The notes beneath the pieces are model-generated. The model saw only the letters and a program-made list of their open reading frames with translations. It searched no databases and was not told the origin of the DNA. DNA of 64,000 nucleotides from Candidatus Thiodiazotropha sp. (ex Monitilora ramsayi) (lineage in GTDB: Bacteria; Pseudomonadota; Gammaproteobacteria; Chromatiales; Chromatiaceae). The stretch is taken from NCBI GenBank assembly GCA_025655595.1, contig JAHXIO010000005.1, forward strand, positions 620,001 through 684,000, given 5' to 3'. Position numbers and translations under genes: made by a program. Of the stretch, positions 52,707 to 62,542 are shown piece by piece (position 1 is the stretch's first letter; each line of letters opens with the position of its first letter).

Positions 52707-53543
52707 CTAGAAATAGTCGTCCTGTAATAATTCGGCGGCCTGCTGTTGGGCCATGATATTGCTCAGAGTGAGCCCGGGCGAGACGGGGTCCGCCTCTACC
52801 ACTTCGTTCAGCAGCCGATCGTGCAGGGCCTGGTCGAAGACCAGGCGGGCATAGTGTCGGGCATATTCCACTTTTACCATCAGATCCCGCTCGTTGGAAA
52901 AGGTGATGGCAGATTCGAAATGGCTTCGGCCTATCTCGGGTTTGCCGCCTAAAGACGGAGGTACCTGACTGTCGATAACGCCGAGATAGAGCTGAGCTCT
53001 GCCGTTGTCGTAGGCCGGCTCCCTCTCGACAACCCATTCGAGCATGGCCTTCGCCTTGGGTAGGTCCGCAACGGCGTTCCAGTCGTCTGAATGAGCCTGA
53101 ATCCACCCCGCCCAACTGGTGGCATAGAGATAGATACCTTCAATCTCATCTTCGTCAGTCTCCATGAGGCTGGCGTAAAACACATCGTAGGGCTCTCGCA
53201 TGGACTGACAGAGTTCCTCGGTTTCCGGGCAGAGGCCACGACCGGCATAGTCGAGAGCTTTCGAAGTCAGCCCCTGCTTGCGGTCGGGGTCGGTGACCAA
53301 GCCGCCTGCATAGGCGCCGTAGAGTCTGGTACCGGCATAGAGGAGACCCTGTTCCTCAGGGTCCCCCTCAATGAGGGAGTCGATCAAAAGAAGATAGGCG
53401 GGAGCGCCGCTGCGGACAATCTCGGGATCTGTCTGGTTGAGCATGGCGCTGGAGAGATTGGCTGCCAGTCGATCAGTGGTCATGGAGACACAGCCTGTAA
53501 TATAAAAGGCAAGCAGGAGTGTCAGCAGCTGTTTCAGAGGCAT
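52707..53543 (-). CDS. tatT: TatT-family TRAP-associated TPR lipoprotein
   Basis: 278 residues. The signal peptide ends in FYITGC, a fair lipobox, so it is probably lipidated near residue 18. The rest is helical with TPR-like repeats, including GAPAYLLLIDSLIEGDPEEQ, ARGLC-type segments and FESAITFSNERDLMVKVEY. TatT proteins form trimers with pores that meet DctP-type partners. Here it directly precedes dctP, with one base between, so the two are co-expressed. Confidence 0.85.
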   Translation of the reverse strand: MPLKQLLTLLLAFYITGCVSMTTDRLAANLSSAMLNQTDPEIVRSGAPAYLLLIDSLIEGDPEEQGLLYAGTRLYGAYAGGLVTDPDRKQGLTSKALDYAGRGLCPETEELCQSMREPYDVFYASLMETDEDEIEGIYLYATSWAGWIQAHSDDWNAVADLPKAKAMLEWVVEREPAYDNGRAQLYLGVIDSQVPPSLGGKPEIGRSHFESAITFSNERDLMVKVEYARHYARLVFDQALHDRLLNEVVEADPVSPGLTLSNIMAQQQAAELLQDDYF

Positions 53544-53596
53544 ATTGGTTGGACCGAGGGCTTCAGGCAGGTTTGACTGTCCGGGTTGTCAAATGT

Positions 53597-53959
53597 TCAG
53601 CGATGTTTTTTTCCGACATGCTCGATGTGGTGGAGCCAGCTGTTGAACATCATGCCAATGGAGCCGCTACCGGCGCGGCGACCCCTGAAGGTCTGGAAAC
53701 AACCTTCATCCTCGCTGGTGAAGCGGGCCGACCCGATATTCAGAAAGAGAAAAATCAGGAACACATCGAGTAGCAGTAACAGGAAGACGGCAGGGGCGTT
53801 GAGCAGGATATCCTGTTTGATCCAACCGATTACCGCGCTGTAGTAAGTGGCGCCCAGATATAGGGTGCCGAAGAATAGCGCGACGGCCAGCAGAGAGAAA
53901 AAATCGGCCATGCGTTCATGGCTTCTGGCATATCCTTTAATATTTTTACAGACTGACAT
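53597..53959 (-). CDS. Small inner-membrane protein of unknown function
   Basis: 120 residues from the ATG at 53959 (another at 53977). Two clear membrane helices (FFSLLAVALFFGTLYLGATY and PAVFLLLLLDVFLIFLFL) are followed by a polar tail rich in Gly/Arg/His. No family is recognised. It ends 53 bases before tatT and could be transcribed with it, but no other link is visible. Confidence 0.55.
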   Translation of the reverse strand: MSVCKNIKGYARSHERMADFFSLLAVALFFGTLYLGATYYSAVIGWIKQDILLNAPAVFLLLLLDVFLIFLFLNIGSARFTSEDEGCFQTFRGRRAGSGSIGMMFNSWLHHIEHVGKKHR

Positions 53960-54282
53960 GGGCAGGGTCCCGGCCAATGGTTGAGTCAGATTCCCCGAGA
54001 TTAGCTGGCAAGCCGTTCGATCTCAAGCGATAAATGGAAATAGAGGGAAGTTGTCCACGGGTTTTGCGGCAACTTAATGGTGGGATGACGTTGCGGATTT
54101 CGCTGCCGTGTAGTGCTGGGCCGATGCTCTCAATAGATTGTCTTTTGTAGCGTGACTTGGCGAGTTGGACCCTGTTCGACCCCGGTTTGGGCCCGGGGTT
54201 GAGTTGTGTATAGTGTCAATCGAAGAATTAATAAGGCCAAAGTGCCGAGTGAATAACTCAGTCGATAATGGGGGAGTCCGGG
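53960..54282. other. 323-base gap upstream of the AGCS symporter
   Basis: The gap contains a GC hairpin (CCCCGG/CCGGGG, about 54179-54197) and a possible promoter at 54187-54214. No gene is seen. Confidence 0.5.
54187..54214 (+). promoter_or_regulatory. Possible promoter of the AGCS symporter
   Basis: TTGGGC (54187-54192), a 16-base spacer and TATAGT (54209-54214). The -35 overlaps a GC-rich hairpin. Confidence 0.35.
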
Positions 54283-55635
54283 ATGGAGACAATAACCAAT
54301 CTGATAAAAGGCCTCAACGACATCGTTTGGGGTGAGCTGATGCTGGTGCTGATCCTGGGCACCGGCCTGTTTCTCATGATCGGGCTGAAATTAATGCCTC
54401 TTGCCCGGCTTGGCTACGGGTTCCGGATGTTGTGGCGGGGCCGCGAAGGGCAGGGTGAAGGTGAGATCAGTCCTTTTAACGCGCTGATGACATCACTGTC
54501 AGCGACCATCGGTACGGGTAACATCGCAGGTGTGGCCACCGCCATTGCATTGGGCGGACCCGGTGCCCTGTTCTGGATGTGGTGCACGGCGTTGGTGGGG
54601 ATGGCCACCAAGTACGCCGAGGCAGTCCTTGCCGTCCGCTTTCGTGAAGTGGATGAAAACGGCAACCATGTGGGCGGTCCCATGTACTACATCAAGAACG
54701 GCCTGAGTGCGAAATGGGCCTGGCTGGGGACGCTGTTTGCCATCTTCGGCGCCTTGGCGGGCTTCGGTATCGGCAATACCGTACAGGCCAACTCGGTAGC
54801 CCATGCCCTGTCCGAAAACAGTGGGTTGCAGATAGCGCCGGCCGTTACCGGTATCGTGATGGCTGTGTTGGCTGCCCTGGTTCTGATTGGCGGTATCCGT
54901 CGGATAGCGGAGGTGGCGGGTAAACTGGTGCCGTTCATGGCGATTGCCTATCTCTTGTGTGGCTTCGTAATACTCATTCTGAATGCGGGCGCCGTGCCGG
55001 GTGCGGTGGTGGATATTGTACGGGAGGCCTTTACACCGACAGCGGCAACGGGCGGGTTTGCCGGTGCGGCAGTCTGGGCGGCTATCCGTTACGGTGTCGC
55101 GAGAGGCATCTTCTCCAATGAAGCGGGATTGGGCAGTGCGCCTATCGCACATGCTTCGGCGGCCACCGATAACCCGGTCAGGCAGGGTAGCGTGGCCATG
55201 CTGGGTACCTTTATCGATACCATTATCGTCTGCTCTGTTACCGGTCTGGCGATTGTGGTCACCGGCGCCTGGACCACTGGTGAGACGGGCGCCGCACTCT
55301 CCTCCATGGCCTTCGAGCAGGCCCTGCCCGGTGTGGGCGGGTACGTCGTCTCACTGGGTCTGGCCATCTTTGCCTTCACTACTATCCTGGGCTGGAGCGT
55401 TTATGGTGAGCGCTGTGTCGAGTATCTGTTCGGTATTAAATCGATCACCCCATTTCGGGTTGTATGGGTGTTGATGATACCGATCGGCGCGATGGCGCAG
55501 GAACAGTTGAAATTCGTCTGGTTGGTCGCGGATACGTTGAATGCGTTGATGGCGATTCCCAACCTGGTGGCACTGCTGTTGCTCAGCCCCGTGGTGTTTG
55601 CGTTGACCCGGGAATACTTCAAGCAGCGTGCCTGA
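54283..55635 (+). CDS. Sodium:alanine symporter (AGCS family)
   Basis: 450 residues from the ATG at 54283, chosen because GGGGGAG lies about eight bases before it; an ATG at 54268 falls on that site. There are about eleven membrane helices. Family signatures are FNALMTSLSATIGTGNIAGV, GGPGALFWMWCTALVGMATKYAE, GIFSNEAGLGSAPIAHA and GWSVYGERCVEYLFG. It imports alanine, glycine or a related amino acid with sodium. The DegS-like gene follows after 70 bases. Confidence 0.95.
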   Translation: METITNLIKGLNDIVWGELMLVLILGTGLFLMIGLKLMPLARLGYGFRMLWRGREGQGEGEISPFNALMTSLSATIGTGNIAGVATAIALGGPGALFWMWCTALVGMATKYAEAVLAVRFREVDENGNHVGGPMYYIKNGLSAKWAWLGTLFAIFGALAGFGIGNTVQANSVAHALSENSGLQIAPAVTGIVMAVLAALVLIGGIRRIAEVAGKLVPFMAIAYLLCGFVILILNAGAVPGAVVDIVREAFTPTAATGGFAGAAVWAAIRYGVARGIFSNEAGLGSAPIAHASAATDNPVRQGSVAMLGTFIDTIIVCSVTGLAIVVTGAWTTGETGAALSSMAFEQALPGVGGYVVSLGLAIFAFTTILGWSVYGERCVEYLFGIKSITPFRVVWVLMIPIGAMAQEQLKFVWLVADTLNALMAIPNLVALLLLSPVVFALTREYFKQRA

Positions 55636-55705
55636 GACGGGTGGATGGCGAATTCCAGGCTGAGGTAAGTGAGTTCGTTGGTATCACGGGAGGTTGTCTT
55701 CCATC

Positions 55706-56818
55706 GTGAATGATCCCTACATTCGGCGCATACAGTTATTGATCGCGGGTCTGCTGCTGGCAGCCTTGGTATGGCACTTCCTGCCCCTGCTGGAACGCTG
55801 GGTGGTCGGCATGACCGCGGAGCCGAGGGTGATCTCACCTCGCGGCGACCTGACGCTGGAGGAGCAGACCACGGTTGCGCTTTTCCGGCAGGCGAGTCCC
55901 TCAGTGGTCTATCTCACCACAGTCCAACGGTTGATCGATCCCTGGACCCGGGATATTTTCAGTCTGCCTCAGGGTACGGGATCCGGATTTATCTGGGATG
56001 ACCTGGGTCATGTGGTGACCAATCACCATGTGATTGCCGATGTCTCGGAAGCCAATGTCCGGCTGAATGACGGCCGCAGCTATCGGGCGGTATTGATCGG
56101 CAGCAGTCCGGCACACGACCTTGCGGTACTGCGTATCCGGGTTCCTTTTGATCGTCCTCCTCCCGTACCCTTGGGCAGCAGCGATGACCTCAAGGTGGGT
56201 CAGAAGGTGTTTGCCATCGGCAATCCGTTCGGTCTCGACTACACGCTGACCACCGGTGTGGTTTCGGCACTGGACCGAACCCTGTCTGGTGAGAGCAGCG
56301 GCGTGGCCATCGATCATCTGATCCAGACCGATGCTGCCATCAATCCGGGGAACTCGGGTGGACCCCTACTGGATAGCGCGGGACGCCTGATCGGGATCAA
56401 TACCGCCATCTACAGCCCGTCGGGGGCCTATGCGGGGATCGGTTTTGCCGTCCCGGTGGATACGGTGAACCGGGTTGTGCCGGAACTTATCGCCAACGGA
56501 CGTTATATGCGGCCCTCCCTCGGAATCTCCGTCGACGAGGATATCAATCGGCTTATCCTTTCTCAGCTGGATGTCGAGGGAGTGCTGGTGCTGCGGGTCA
56601 CTGAAGGGTCCACAGCAGAGGCTGCTGGGCTGCGCAGTACTCGGATGGACAGCAGCGGGAATGTCATACCTGGAGATGTGATTCTGGAGGTTGGTGGCCG
56701 TGCAGTCACCACCGTGAATGAACTTCTGGGCCGATTGGATGATTTTCGCATCGGCGACAAGACGACTCTCAGTCTTTGGCGCAAGGGGGAGAAGATAGAG
56801 GTTGAGATTGTGCTGTAG
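55706..56818 (+). CDS. DegS/HtrA-type membrane-anchored serine protease with one PDZ domain
   Basis: 370 residues from a GTG at 55706; a TTG at 55694 is too close to the GGGAGG sequence. One N-terminal membrane helix (about 10-30) anchors it. The trypsin-like domain has catalytic His in TNHHVIAD, Asp in HDLAVLRI and Ser in GNSGGPLL. One PDZ domain (about 265-365) follows. DegS-like enzymes sense misfolded outer membrane proteins and start the sigma-E response by cutting RseA. If it is the local DegS, it ties in with the sigma-E-type promoter found upstream of rpoH. Confidence 0.92.
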   Translation: MNDPYIRRIQLLIAGLLLAALVWHFLPLLERWVVGMTAEPRVISPRGDLTLEEQTTVALFRQASPSVVYLTTVQRLIDPWTRDIFSLPQGTGSGFIWDDLGHVVTNHHVIADVSEANVRLNDGRSYRAVLIGSSPAHDLAVLRIRVPFDRPPPVPLGSSDDLKVGQKVFAIGNPFGLDYTLTTGVVSALDRTLSGESSGVAIDHLIQTDAAINPGNSGGPLLDSAGRLIGINTAIYSPSGAYAGIGFAVPVDTVNRVVPELIANGRYMRPSLGISVDEDINRLILSQLDVEGVLVLRVTEGSTAEAAGLRSTRMDSSGNVIPGDVILEVGGRAVTTVNELLGRLDDFRIGDKTTLSLWRKGEKIEVEIVL

Positions 56819-56848
56819 ATCGACTGATCACTCTTGGGCTCGGTGGGT

Positions 56849-57172
56849 TCAATGCCCGTAAGATAGTTTGAGAAAACGAATGATATCGGCCGACTCATAT
56901 ATCCATTCGGCCTGCTCCGGGTGATCTATTCGCAGACAGGGTACCTGCGACTTACCCCCTCCCCGACGCAACTCTTCCCCCCACTGTGGATCCTGAGTAT
57001 TGCGTAGTTCAACATTGAGATTGAGTCGCCAGAGTATTCGTCGAACACGCACGCAATAGCCACACAGTGGCAGGTGGTAGAGGATTAGGTTTCGTGTCTC
57101 TTCATCGATCTCCTGTTGTTTCTCAGAAGATCGGCGCAGTGGACCGAAATGCTTGAGTAGCCAGTGGAACAC
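56849..57172 (-). CDS. Glutaredoxin-like / GST N-terminal domain protein
   Basis: 107 residues. The thioredoxin fold has a CGYC redox motif in YHLPLCGYCVRVRRIL, a cis-Pro in SQVPCLRI and a C-terminal ESADIIRFL segment resembling glutathione S-transferase N-terminal domains. It may reduce mixed disulfides with glutathione. It lies eight bases after bolA. BolA and glutaredoxin proteins often share a [2Fe-2S] cluster, but a CGYC protein differs from the CGFS type used for that. Confidence 0.82.
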   Translation of the reverse strand: MFHWLLKHFGPLRRSSEKQQEIDEETRNLILYHLPLCGYCVRVRRILWRLNLNVELRNTQDPQWGEELRRGGGKSQVPCLRIDHPEQAEWIYESADIIRFLKLSYGH

Positions 57173-57180
57173 CTGCTCAG

Positions 57181-57498
57181 TCAGGTCTGCTTGGATCCTC
57201 CCAGACAGGGTGGGGAATCGGTGACGGTGCCGCCTCGGTTGAACCAGTCTTCCGGTGTCATGGTGTGAAGCGCCAAGGCGTGGATTTCATTCAACTCCTC
57301 CTTGAGCGCCTGATTGACCTGGCGGTGACGGGCGATAAGCTTCTGGCCCACAAAGGCTTCACTGACGAGTACCACTTTGAAGTGGGACTCCGCCCCCTCG
57401 GGGACATTGTGCATGTGGCTCTCATCGATCACTTCGAGATGGATGGGGGAGAATACCGCCTGCAGTTTCTGCTCAATGGTGTGTTGTGTGGTTGTCAT
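57181..57498 (-). CDS. bolA: BolA-family protein
   Basis: 105 residues. HLEVIDESHMHNVPEGAESHFKVVLVSEAF and ARHRQVNQALKEEL match the class II KH-like BolA fold, including the conserved His residues. BolA proteins control morphology, biofilm and Fe-S handling with monothiol glutaredoxins. A glutaredoxin-like gene follows directly and is probably co-transcribed. A longer than usual C-terminal tail ends in GGSKQT. Confidence 0.92.
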   Translation of the reverse strand: MTTTQHTIEQKLQAVFSPIHLEVIDESHMHNVPEGAESHFKVVLVSEAFVGQKLIARHRQVNQALKEELNEIHALALHTMTPEDWFNRGGTVTDSPPCLGGSKQT

Positions 57499-57585
57499 GC
57501 TGCTACCTGTCGATTTGCGCCTGTGCTCACCGGAAGGGTTTGTCTGGGCGCATCAGTCTTTGATTAATGGGTTGATTATAGTCGG

Positions 57586-58266
57586 CTAGAGATTGAGGGT
57601 TTCCCGTACAAAAGGTATGGTCAGCCGGCGCTGCGCCGCCATGGAAGCACTGTCCAGACGGTCCATGAGCAGAGTCAGGAAGTGGATGTCGCGTGGTGTG
57701 CGTTGAAGCAGGAAACTGGCAGTCTCCTGGCTCATCTGCATGCCTCGCCGTTCCGCGCTGGACATCAGCAGTTCAAGTCGCTCGTCATCATTCAGTGGCA
57801 GTAGATGGTAACAGGGACCCCAGGTCAGCCTCGAGGCCAGGTCGGGCAGACCTACGGAGAGATTGGTCGGTGGAGAGTTGGCGGTCACAACCAGTTGTGC
57901 GCCACGTTCCCGTAACAGGTTGAACAGGCTAAAAATCGCCTGTTCCCATACCGCCTGCCCCATGATTCGTTCCAGGTCGTCGATGCAGACTAATGCAAAG
58001 CCATCCAGGCCCTCCAGCATGGCCGGGTCCATCTCCTGCTCCGATTTCAACGGGAGATAGGCTGGGCGTCTCCCTTCTGCATGGGCCAACCCACAAGCAG
58101 CCTGGATCAGGTGGCTCTTCCCACAGCCCGACTCGCCCCAGAGGTAGAGAAAGGGGTCACTCTGAGTGCGAAGGTGAGAGAGTGCCTCGCCATTGCGGCC
58201 GACGATAAAGCTGCTGAAATCGACGCTGGGGCGGATGCCTATGCCGAGAGGTAACTGTTGAGACAT
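57586..58266 (-). CDS. hda: DnaA regulatory inactivator Hda
   Basis: 226 residues. It starts with a clamp-binding motif (QQLPLGI) and continues with an AAA+ domain homologous to DnaA domain III: LWGESGCGKSHLIQA, ALVCIDDLERI and ASRLTWG (box VII region). Hda on the sliding clamp triggers ATP hydrolysis by DnaA to prevent re-initiation. It is ten bases after wrbA in the arsC-wrbA-hda set. Confidence 0.94.
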   Translation of the reverse strand: MSQQLPLGIGIRPSVDFSSFIVGRNGEALSHLRTQSDPFLYLWGESGCGKSHLIQAACGLAHAEGRRPAYLPLKSEQEMDPAMLEGLDGFALVCIDDLERIMGQAVWEQAIFSLFNLLRERGAQLVVTANSPPTNLSVGLPDLASRLTWGPCYHLLPLNDDERLELLMSSAERRGMQMSQETASFLLQRTPRDIHFLTLLMDRLDSASMAAQRRLTIPFVRETLNL

Positions 58267-58276
58267 GCTTATCGCT

Positions 58277-59224
<948 letters not shown>

Positions 59225-59228
<4 letters not shown>

Positions 59229-59386
59229 GGGATTGCCTCCAGGGTTTTGCCGTCATTGTAACCATCCCGCCACAATCGCTCCAGAATGCCGTCCCCTGTT
59301 TGTGAGATAAATACCTTACGGGTTAAATGCCTATCATAGGGGTAGTGGTGCCGGGCGGTATCGCGCTCATACTGCTGCCACCACAT
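59225..59386 (-). CDS. Small unknown protein coupled to arsC
   Basis: A 53-residue frame from an ATG at 59386 preceded by GGAAAG. It is rich in Trp, Tyr, His and Arg, beginning MWWQQYERDTARHHYPYDRH and ending DGYNDGKTLEAIP. Its stop overlaps the arsC start (ATGA), the mark of translational coupling. The frame is open further to 59488, which would overlap the start of the divergent YihY gene. No family is recognised; it may be a genuine small protein. Confidence 0.5.
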
Positions 59387-59430
59387 GTTATCTTTCCATC
59401 CGGTTGAGTAGTGAAAAGGAGTCGTCAGAT

Positions 59431-60672
59431 ATGAATCCATCATCGGAGAATGCTGTCGTTGGTTCGCCATTGCGACATGTCCGACCATTTATTCATCTAC
59501 TGGCGCACCATTTCACCAAGGATGCAGGCCTGCAGCATGTCGCCGCACTGACCTATACCACACTGCTTTCACTGGTACCGCTGATGACAGTGATGTTGGC
59601 GTTGTTTTCGGTTTTTCCCGCCTCAGATCGCCTGGCAGATCAGATAGAGAATTTTCTGTTTCAGAACTTTGTACCGGCGGCCGGGGAGGCAGTGCAGGCG
59701 CATCTGCGCGACTTCAGTCAGAAGGCGGGCAGATTGACCGGTGTGGGATTCGCCTTTCTGATTCTGGTGGCGCTACTGCTCATGAGTAATATCGATAAGG
59801 CCTTCAATGCCATATGGCATGTGCGGCAGAAGCGCTCGCCAGTGGCAAAGTTTACCGTCTACTGGGCGATCCTTTCACTGGGGCCCTTGCTCATTGCGTT
59901 CAGTGTGGGTGTGACATCCTATCTGGTCTCGATCCCTCTGTTCAGCGATGGTGAGACCGTGCTGCTGGTACGGAGTCGTATGCTCAGCATGATGCCGGTG
60001 GTGATCTCTGCCTGCGCCTTTACTCTCCTCTATGCCTTAGTGCCTAATCGTCCCGTGCCGCTGCGTCATGCGATTACCGGCGGCGTACTGGCCGCCTTCC
60101 TTTTTGAACTGGCTAAGCGGGGTTTTGCCCTTTTTGTGACGACATTTCCCACCTACGAGACAATTTACGGAGCACTGGCGGCAGTGCCTATCTTTCTGAT
60201 CTGGATCTATCTCTCCTGGTTTGTCACCTTGCTGGGTGCGGAGTTTACCTATTGCCTGGGTGTCTATCGGGAGGACTGGCATCAGACCATGGAGCTGCGC
60301 GGGGGAGAGTTTATGCGCGCATTCCGCCTATTGAAGCGCTTGCGTCAGGCGCAACACATGGGGGTCACACTGAGCGCGCGCGAGATGGTGGAGCAGGTTG
60401 AGTCTGCGACCCATGAGCAGGTTGAAACGTCGCTGCAGGCACTGGCGACGGCTCACCTTGTGCTGAGAGACGAAAACAGGAGATGGGCCCTTGCGCGCGA
60501 CCTGAACGAGGTCAGCCTATCGGACCTCTATCATTCAGCAAACTATGCACTGCCTCCGAGTCGGAGCCTGAAAGGGGAATCTGAGGCTTTGCAACAAATG
60601 ATGGGCCAACTGGAGAATCAGCTCGATGAGACGATGAAGCGGCCACTGGCGGATTTGATGCAGGAGACATGA
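59431..60672 (+). CDS. YihY/UPF0761 inner-membrane protein with long C-terminal extension
   Basis: 413 residues from the ATG at 59431, chosen for AGGAG nine bases upstream; a TTG at 59404 is the alternative. Six membrane helices and LQHVAALTYTTLLSLVPLMT, NIDKAFNAIWHVR and GAEFTYCLGVYRED are YihY signatures. The family was once called RNase BN, but that assignment is not supported. E. coli YihY has about 290 residues; here about 125 extra residues look like a winged-helix domain (EMVEQVESATHEQVETSLQA). Its role is unknown. Confidence 0.88.
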   Translation: MNPSSENAVVGSPLRHVRPFIHLLAHHFTKDAGLQHVAALTYTTLLSLVPLMTVMLALFSVFPASDRLADQIENFLFQNFVPAAGEAVQAHLRDFSQKAGRLTGVGFAFLILVALLLMSNIDKAFNAIWHVRQKRSPVAKFTVYWAILSLGPLLIAFSVGVTSYLVSIPLFSDGETVLLVRSRMLSMMPVVISACAFTLLYALVPNRPVPLRHAITGGVLAAFLFELAKRGFALFVTTFPTYETIYGALAAVPIFLIWIYLSWFVTLLGAEFTYCLGVYREDWHQTMELRGGEFMRAFRLLKRLRQAQHMGVTLSAREMVEQVESATHEQVETSLQALATAHLVLRDENRRWALARDLNEVSLSDLYHSANYALPPSRSLKGESEALQQMMGQLENQLDETMKRPLADLMQET

Positions 60673-60687
60673 GCCATCAGCCTCAGT

Positions 60688-60709
60688 CAAACTCCAATTT
60701 ACGAGTTTG
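60688..60709. terminator. Hairpin between convergent YihY and the 60713 gene
   Basis: CAAACTC (60688-60694) pairs with GAGTTTG (60703-60709) around an 8-base loop. There is no T run, so it is a weak candidate. Confidence 0.3.
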
Positions 60710-60712
60710 GCG

Positions 60713-62335
60713 TTAACAACCCTTGATGCGATAACGTTCAAACATGGCGGTGTTCTCAAGCAGCTGCAGAGGGGAGATGTCGGGTGCCGGGATCATCTCC
60801 TCTACCCGATACTCCTGGCCGATGATGAAGAAACGCTTCGGTACGATCAGTGAGCTGCGATGGGAGTGGCCCTGATCGATATAGAGAGCAGGATTGACGG
60901 TTATCTCTTCATTCTCCTCGTCTGAATGCAGCTTGGTCTGTTGCAGCGTGACCGGCTGGATATTGCCGACCAGAAACTGGACACCGATCTCAAGCACCCC
61001 TTCTTCCCGGTTCAGCGCCCGTTTGATGATGCCGATCTTCCATTCGTTGGGATCGACCGCGCCATGCAGGTTGATAAGTACCAGCTCACCGATGAGCTCT
61101 CTCTCTCCTGCCGAGGGAGGGAGATGCAGCGCAACGCCGGAACGGCTCTGGTTAAAACGGCGGGCCAGCAGTTGAGGTTTATCGGGATCCTGTATGGTCG
61201 ACGTCAGGCTTTGCGACGAGGACATAGTGATCTCTTCGCTCTCCTGCGCCATATGTCTATCAGATCCGGTCAGATGGTAGTGGATATTGTGCAGACCGAT
61301 CCACAGCTCCACATGCCCCGATGTTGAGTGCCGCTCGCTGTCCCGCTTCGGGCGAATGTGCCAGGATTTGAGCATACGTGCCAACAGATTGGTGGTTTCA
61401 CTGTTGGTCAGATTGCTCATGCAGGTGGGCTTGTGCTCCTCAGAACGTTCCATTCCGCGCAGAAGTTGATGGATCTGCAGGCTGACGGGATTCAGGTCAA
61501 GCAGGATGAAGCGTGGCTGGCTGAGGTTGTCGAGTCCATCAGGTTCGTAAAGATGGGGTGGCACATCGCCGAGCCGGTCTATGACATAGTGTCCGGACTG
61601 TTCCGTGTCCGGGGTGGGCGCCTTCAGTCTGGCATGGGAGGCGATTGAGTTGAGGTAGTCGTAACAGATTCTGGGTTCGCCCTGCTGCAGATGGCACGGG
61701 TCGAGCAGTCGCAGTAGCAGAAATCGGTTGTATTGATGTGAGATGGTGGCCTGTTCCGGCTCCAGACTGTTATCACTGTCCTCTATCTCTGTCTCGTGTA
61801 TGCCTTGTTCCTCGGCATAGGTACACAGACGGGTCATTTCACGATAGGTATGTCCCGTCCGGCAGTCGAACGATTCGCAGGCATAGAGATACTCGAGCAG
61901 ATAATATTTGATGCTGTAGTAGATCGCTTTCGTCAGACGATCGAGATTCCTGCGACTGGCCTTGGTGCAAAGGCACTCGTTCGCGATCTTGCTGTAAGCA
62001 TAGGCCATCTCCTGCATGACGCGTCTCAACAGCGGTTTCGGCAGCAGGTTTTTTCGGTAACTGCTTCCGTGAGCGATACGCAATGCCGGCGTGTGATAGA
62101 TCCCGATCAGCTCATCAAGTTTTTTGACCTGGCCCGGGTATCGGTTCAACCGACTGAGGCTGGCCAGCATTGCCTCGGCCAGTTGCTCGGGATTGGCGAA
62201 GGGGAGGGCGGTGGCCCATGTGCGCAGTTCGCCCGGGTCCGTCTCCACCAAGGGATTTTCGAAAGGATCCGGCTTGGGGACGAAGAAGATCTCCTGTTTT
62301 GCAGCCTGGTGTCTGTGGGTGAAGAAATCAAACAT
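60713..62335 (-). CDS. Large unknown protein with a possible degenerate PilZ-like region
   Basis: 540 residues from the ATG at 62335; a TTG at 62368 would add eleven. No signal peptide or membrane helix is seen. The N-terminal two-thirds are helical and not recognised (YAYSKIANECLCTKASRRN, YLLEYLYACESFDCRTGHTY). A segment near 405-415, ARRFNQSRSGVALHLP, recalls the PilZ RxxxR / (D/N)xSxxG pattern, followed by beta-rich sequence with GELVLINLHG and a C-terminal barrel-like part. If so it would bind c-di-GMP, but the Arg motif is imperfect. It is convergent with the YihY gene. Confidence 0.65.
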   Translation of the reverse strand: MFDFFTHRHQAAKQEIFFVPKPDPFENPLVETDPGELRTWATALPFANPEQLAEAMLASLSRLNRYPGQVKKLDELIGIYHTPALRIAHGSSYRKNLLPKPLLRRVMQEMAYAYSKIANECLCTKASRRNLDRLTKAIYYSIKYYLLEYLYACESFDCRTGHTYREMTRLCTYAEEQGIHETEIEDSDNSLEPEQATISHQYNRFLLLRLLDPCHLQQGEPRICYDYLNSIASHARLKAPTPDTEQSGHYVIDRLGDVPPHLYEPDGLDNLSQPRFILLDLNPVSLQIHQLLRGMERSEEHKPTCMSNLTNSETTNLLARMLKSWHIRPKRDSERHSTSGHVELWIGLHNIHYHLTGSDRHMAQESEEITMSSSQSLTSTIQDPDKPQLLARRFNQSRSGVALHLPPSAGERELIGELVLINLHGAVDPNEWKIGIIKRALNREEGVLEIGVQFLVGNIQPVTLQQTKLHSDEENEEITVNPALYIDQGHSHRSSLIVPKRFFIIGQEYRVEEMIPAPDISPLQLLENTAMFERYRIKGC

Positions 62336-62542
62336 GCTGAAAAGGGTGGGTTTCCTGCGTACCGCCAATCAACCAACTATAGCATCGGACTCTATGGAAT
62401 CCATCCACCCCTGCCTCCCTGTTAAGGTTTCCCTGAATTGCACTATGAGGAATTAAGCCTGAAAATGGTGGTCAGAATCAACGTTCAGCTGCCATAGATG
62501 TAACATGGCAGACATCGGTGAGACCTAAATTAGGAGCGATAC

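Noticed and set aside
54259-54266. GTCGATAA just before the AGCS symporter.
   Set aside because: No TAAAG-like box at the required spacing; only a half site.
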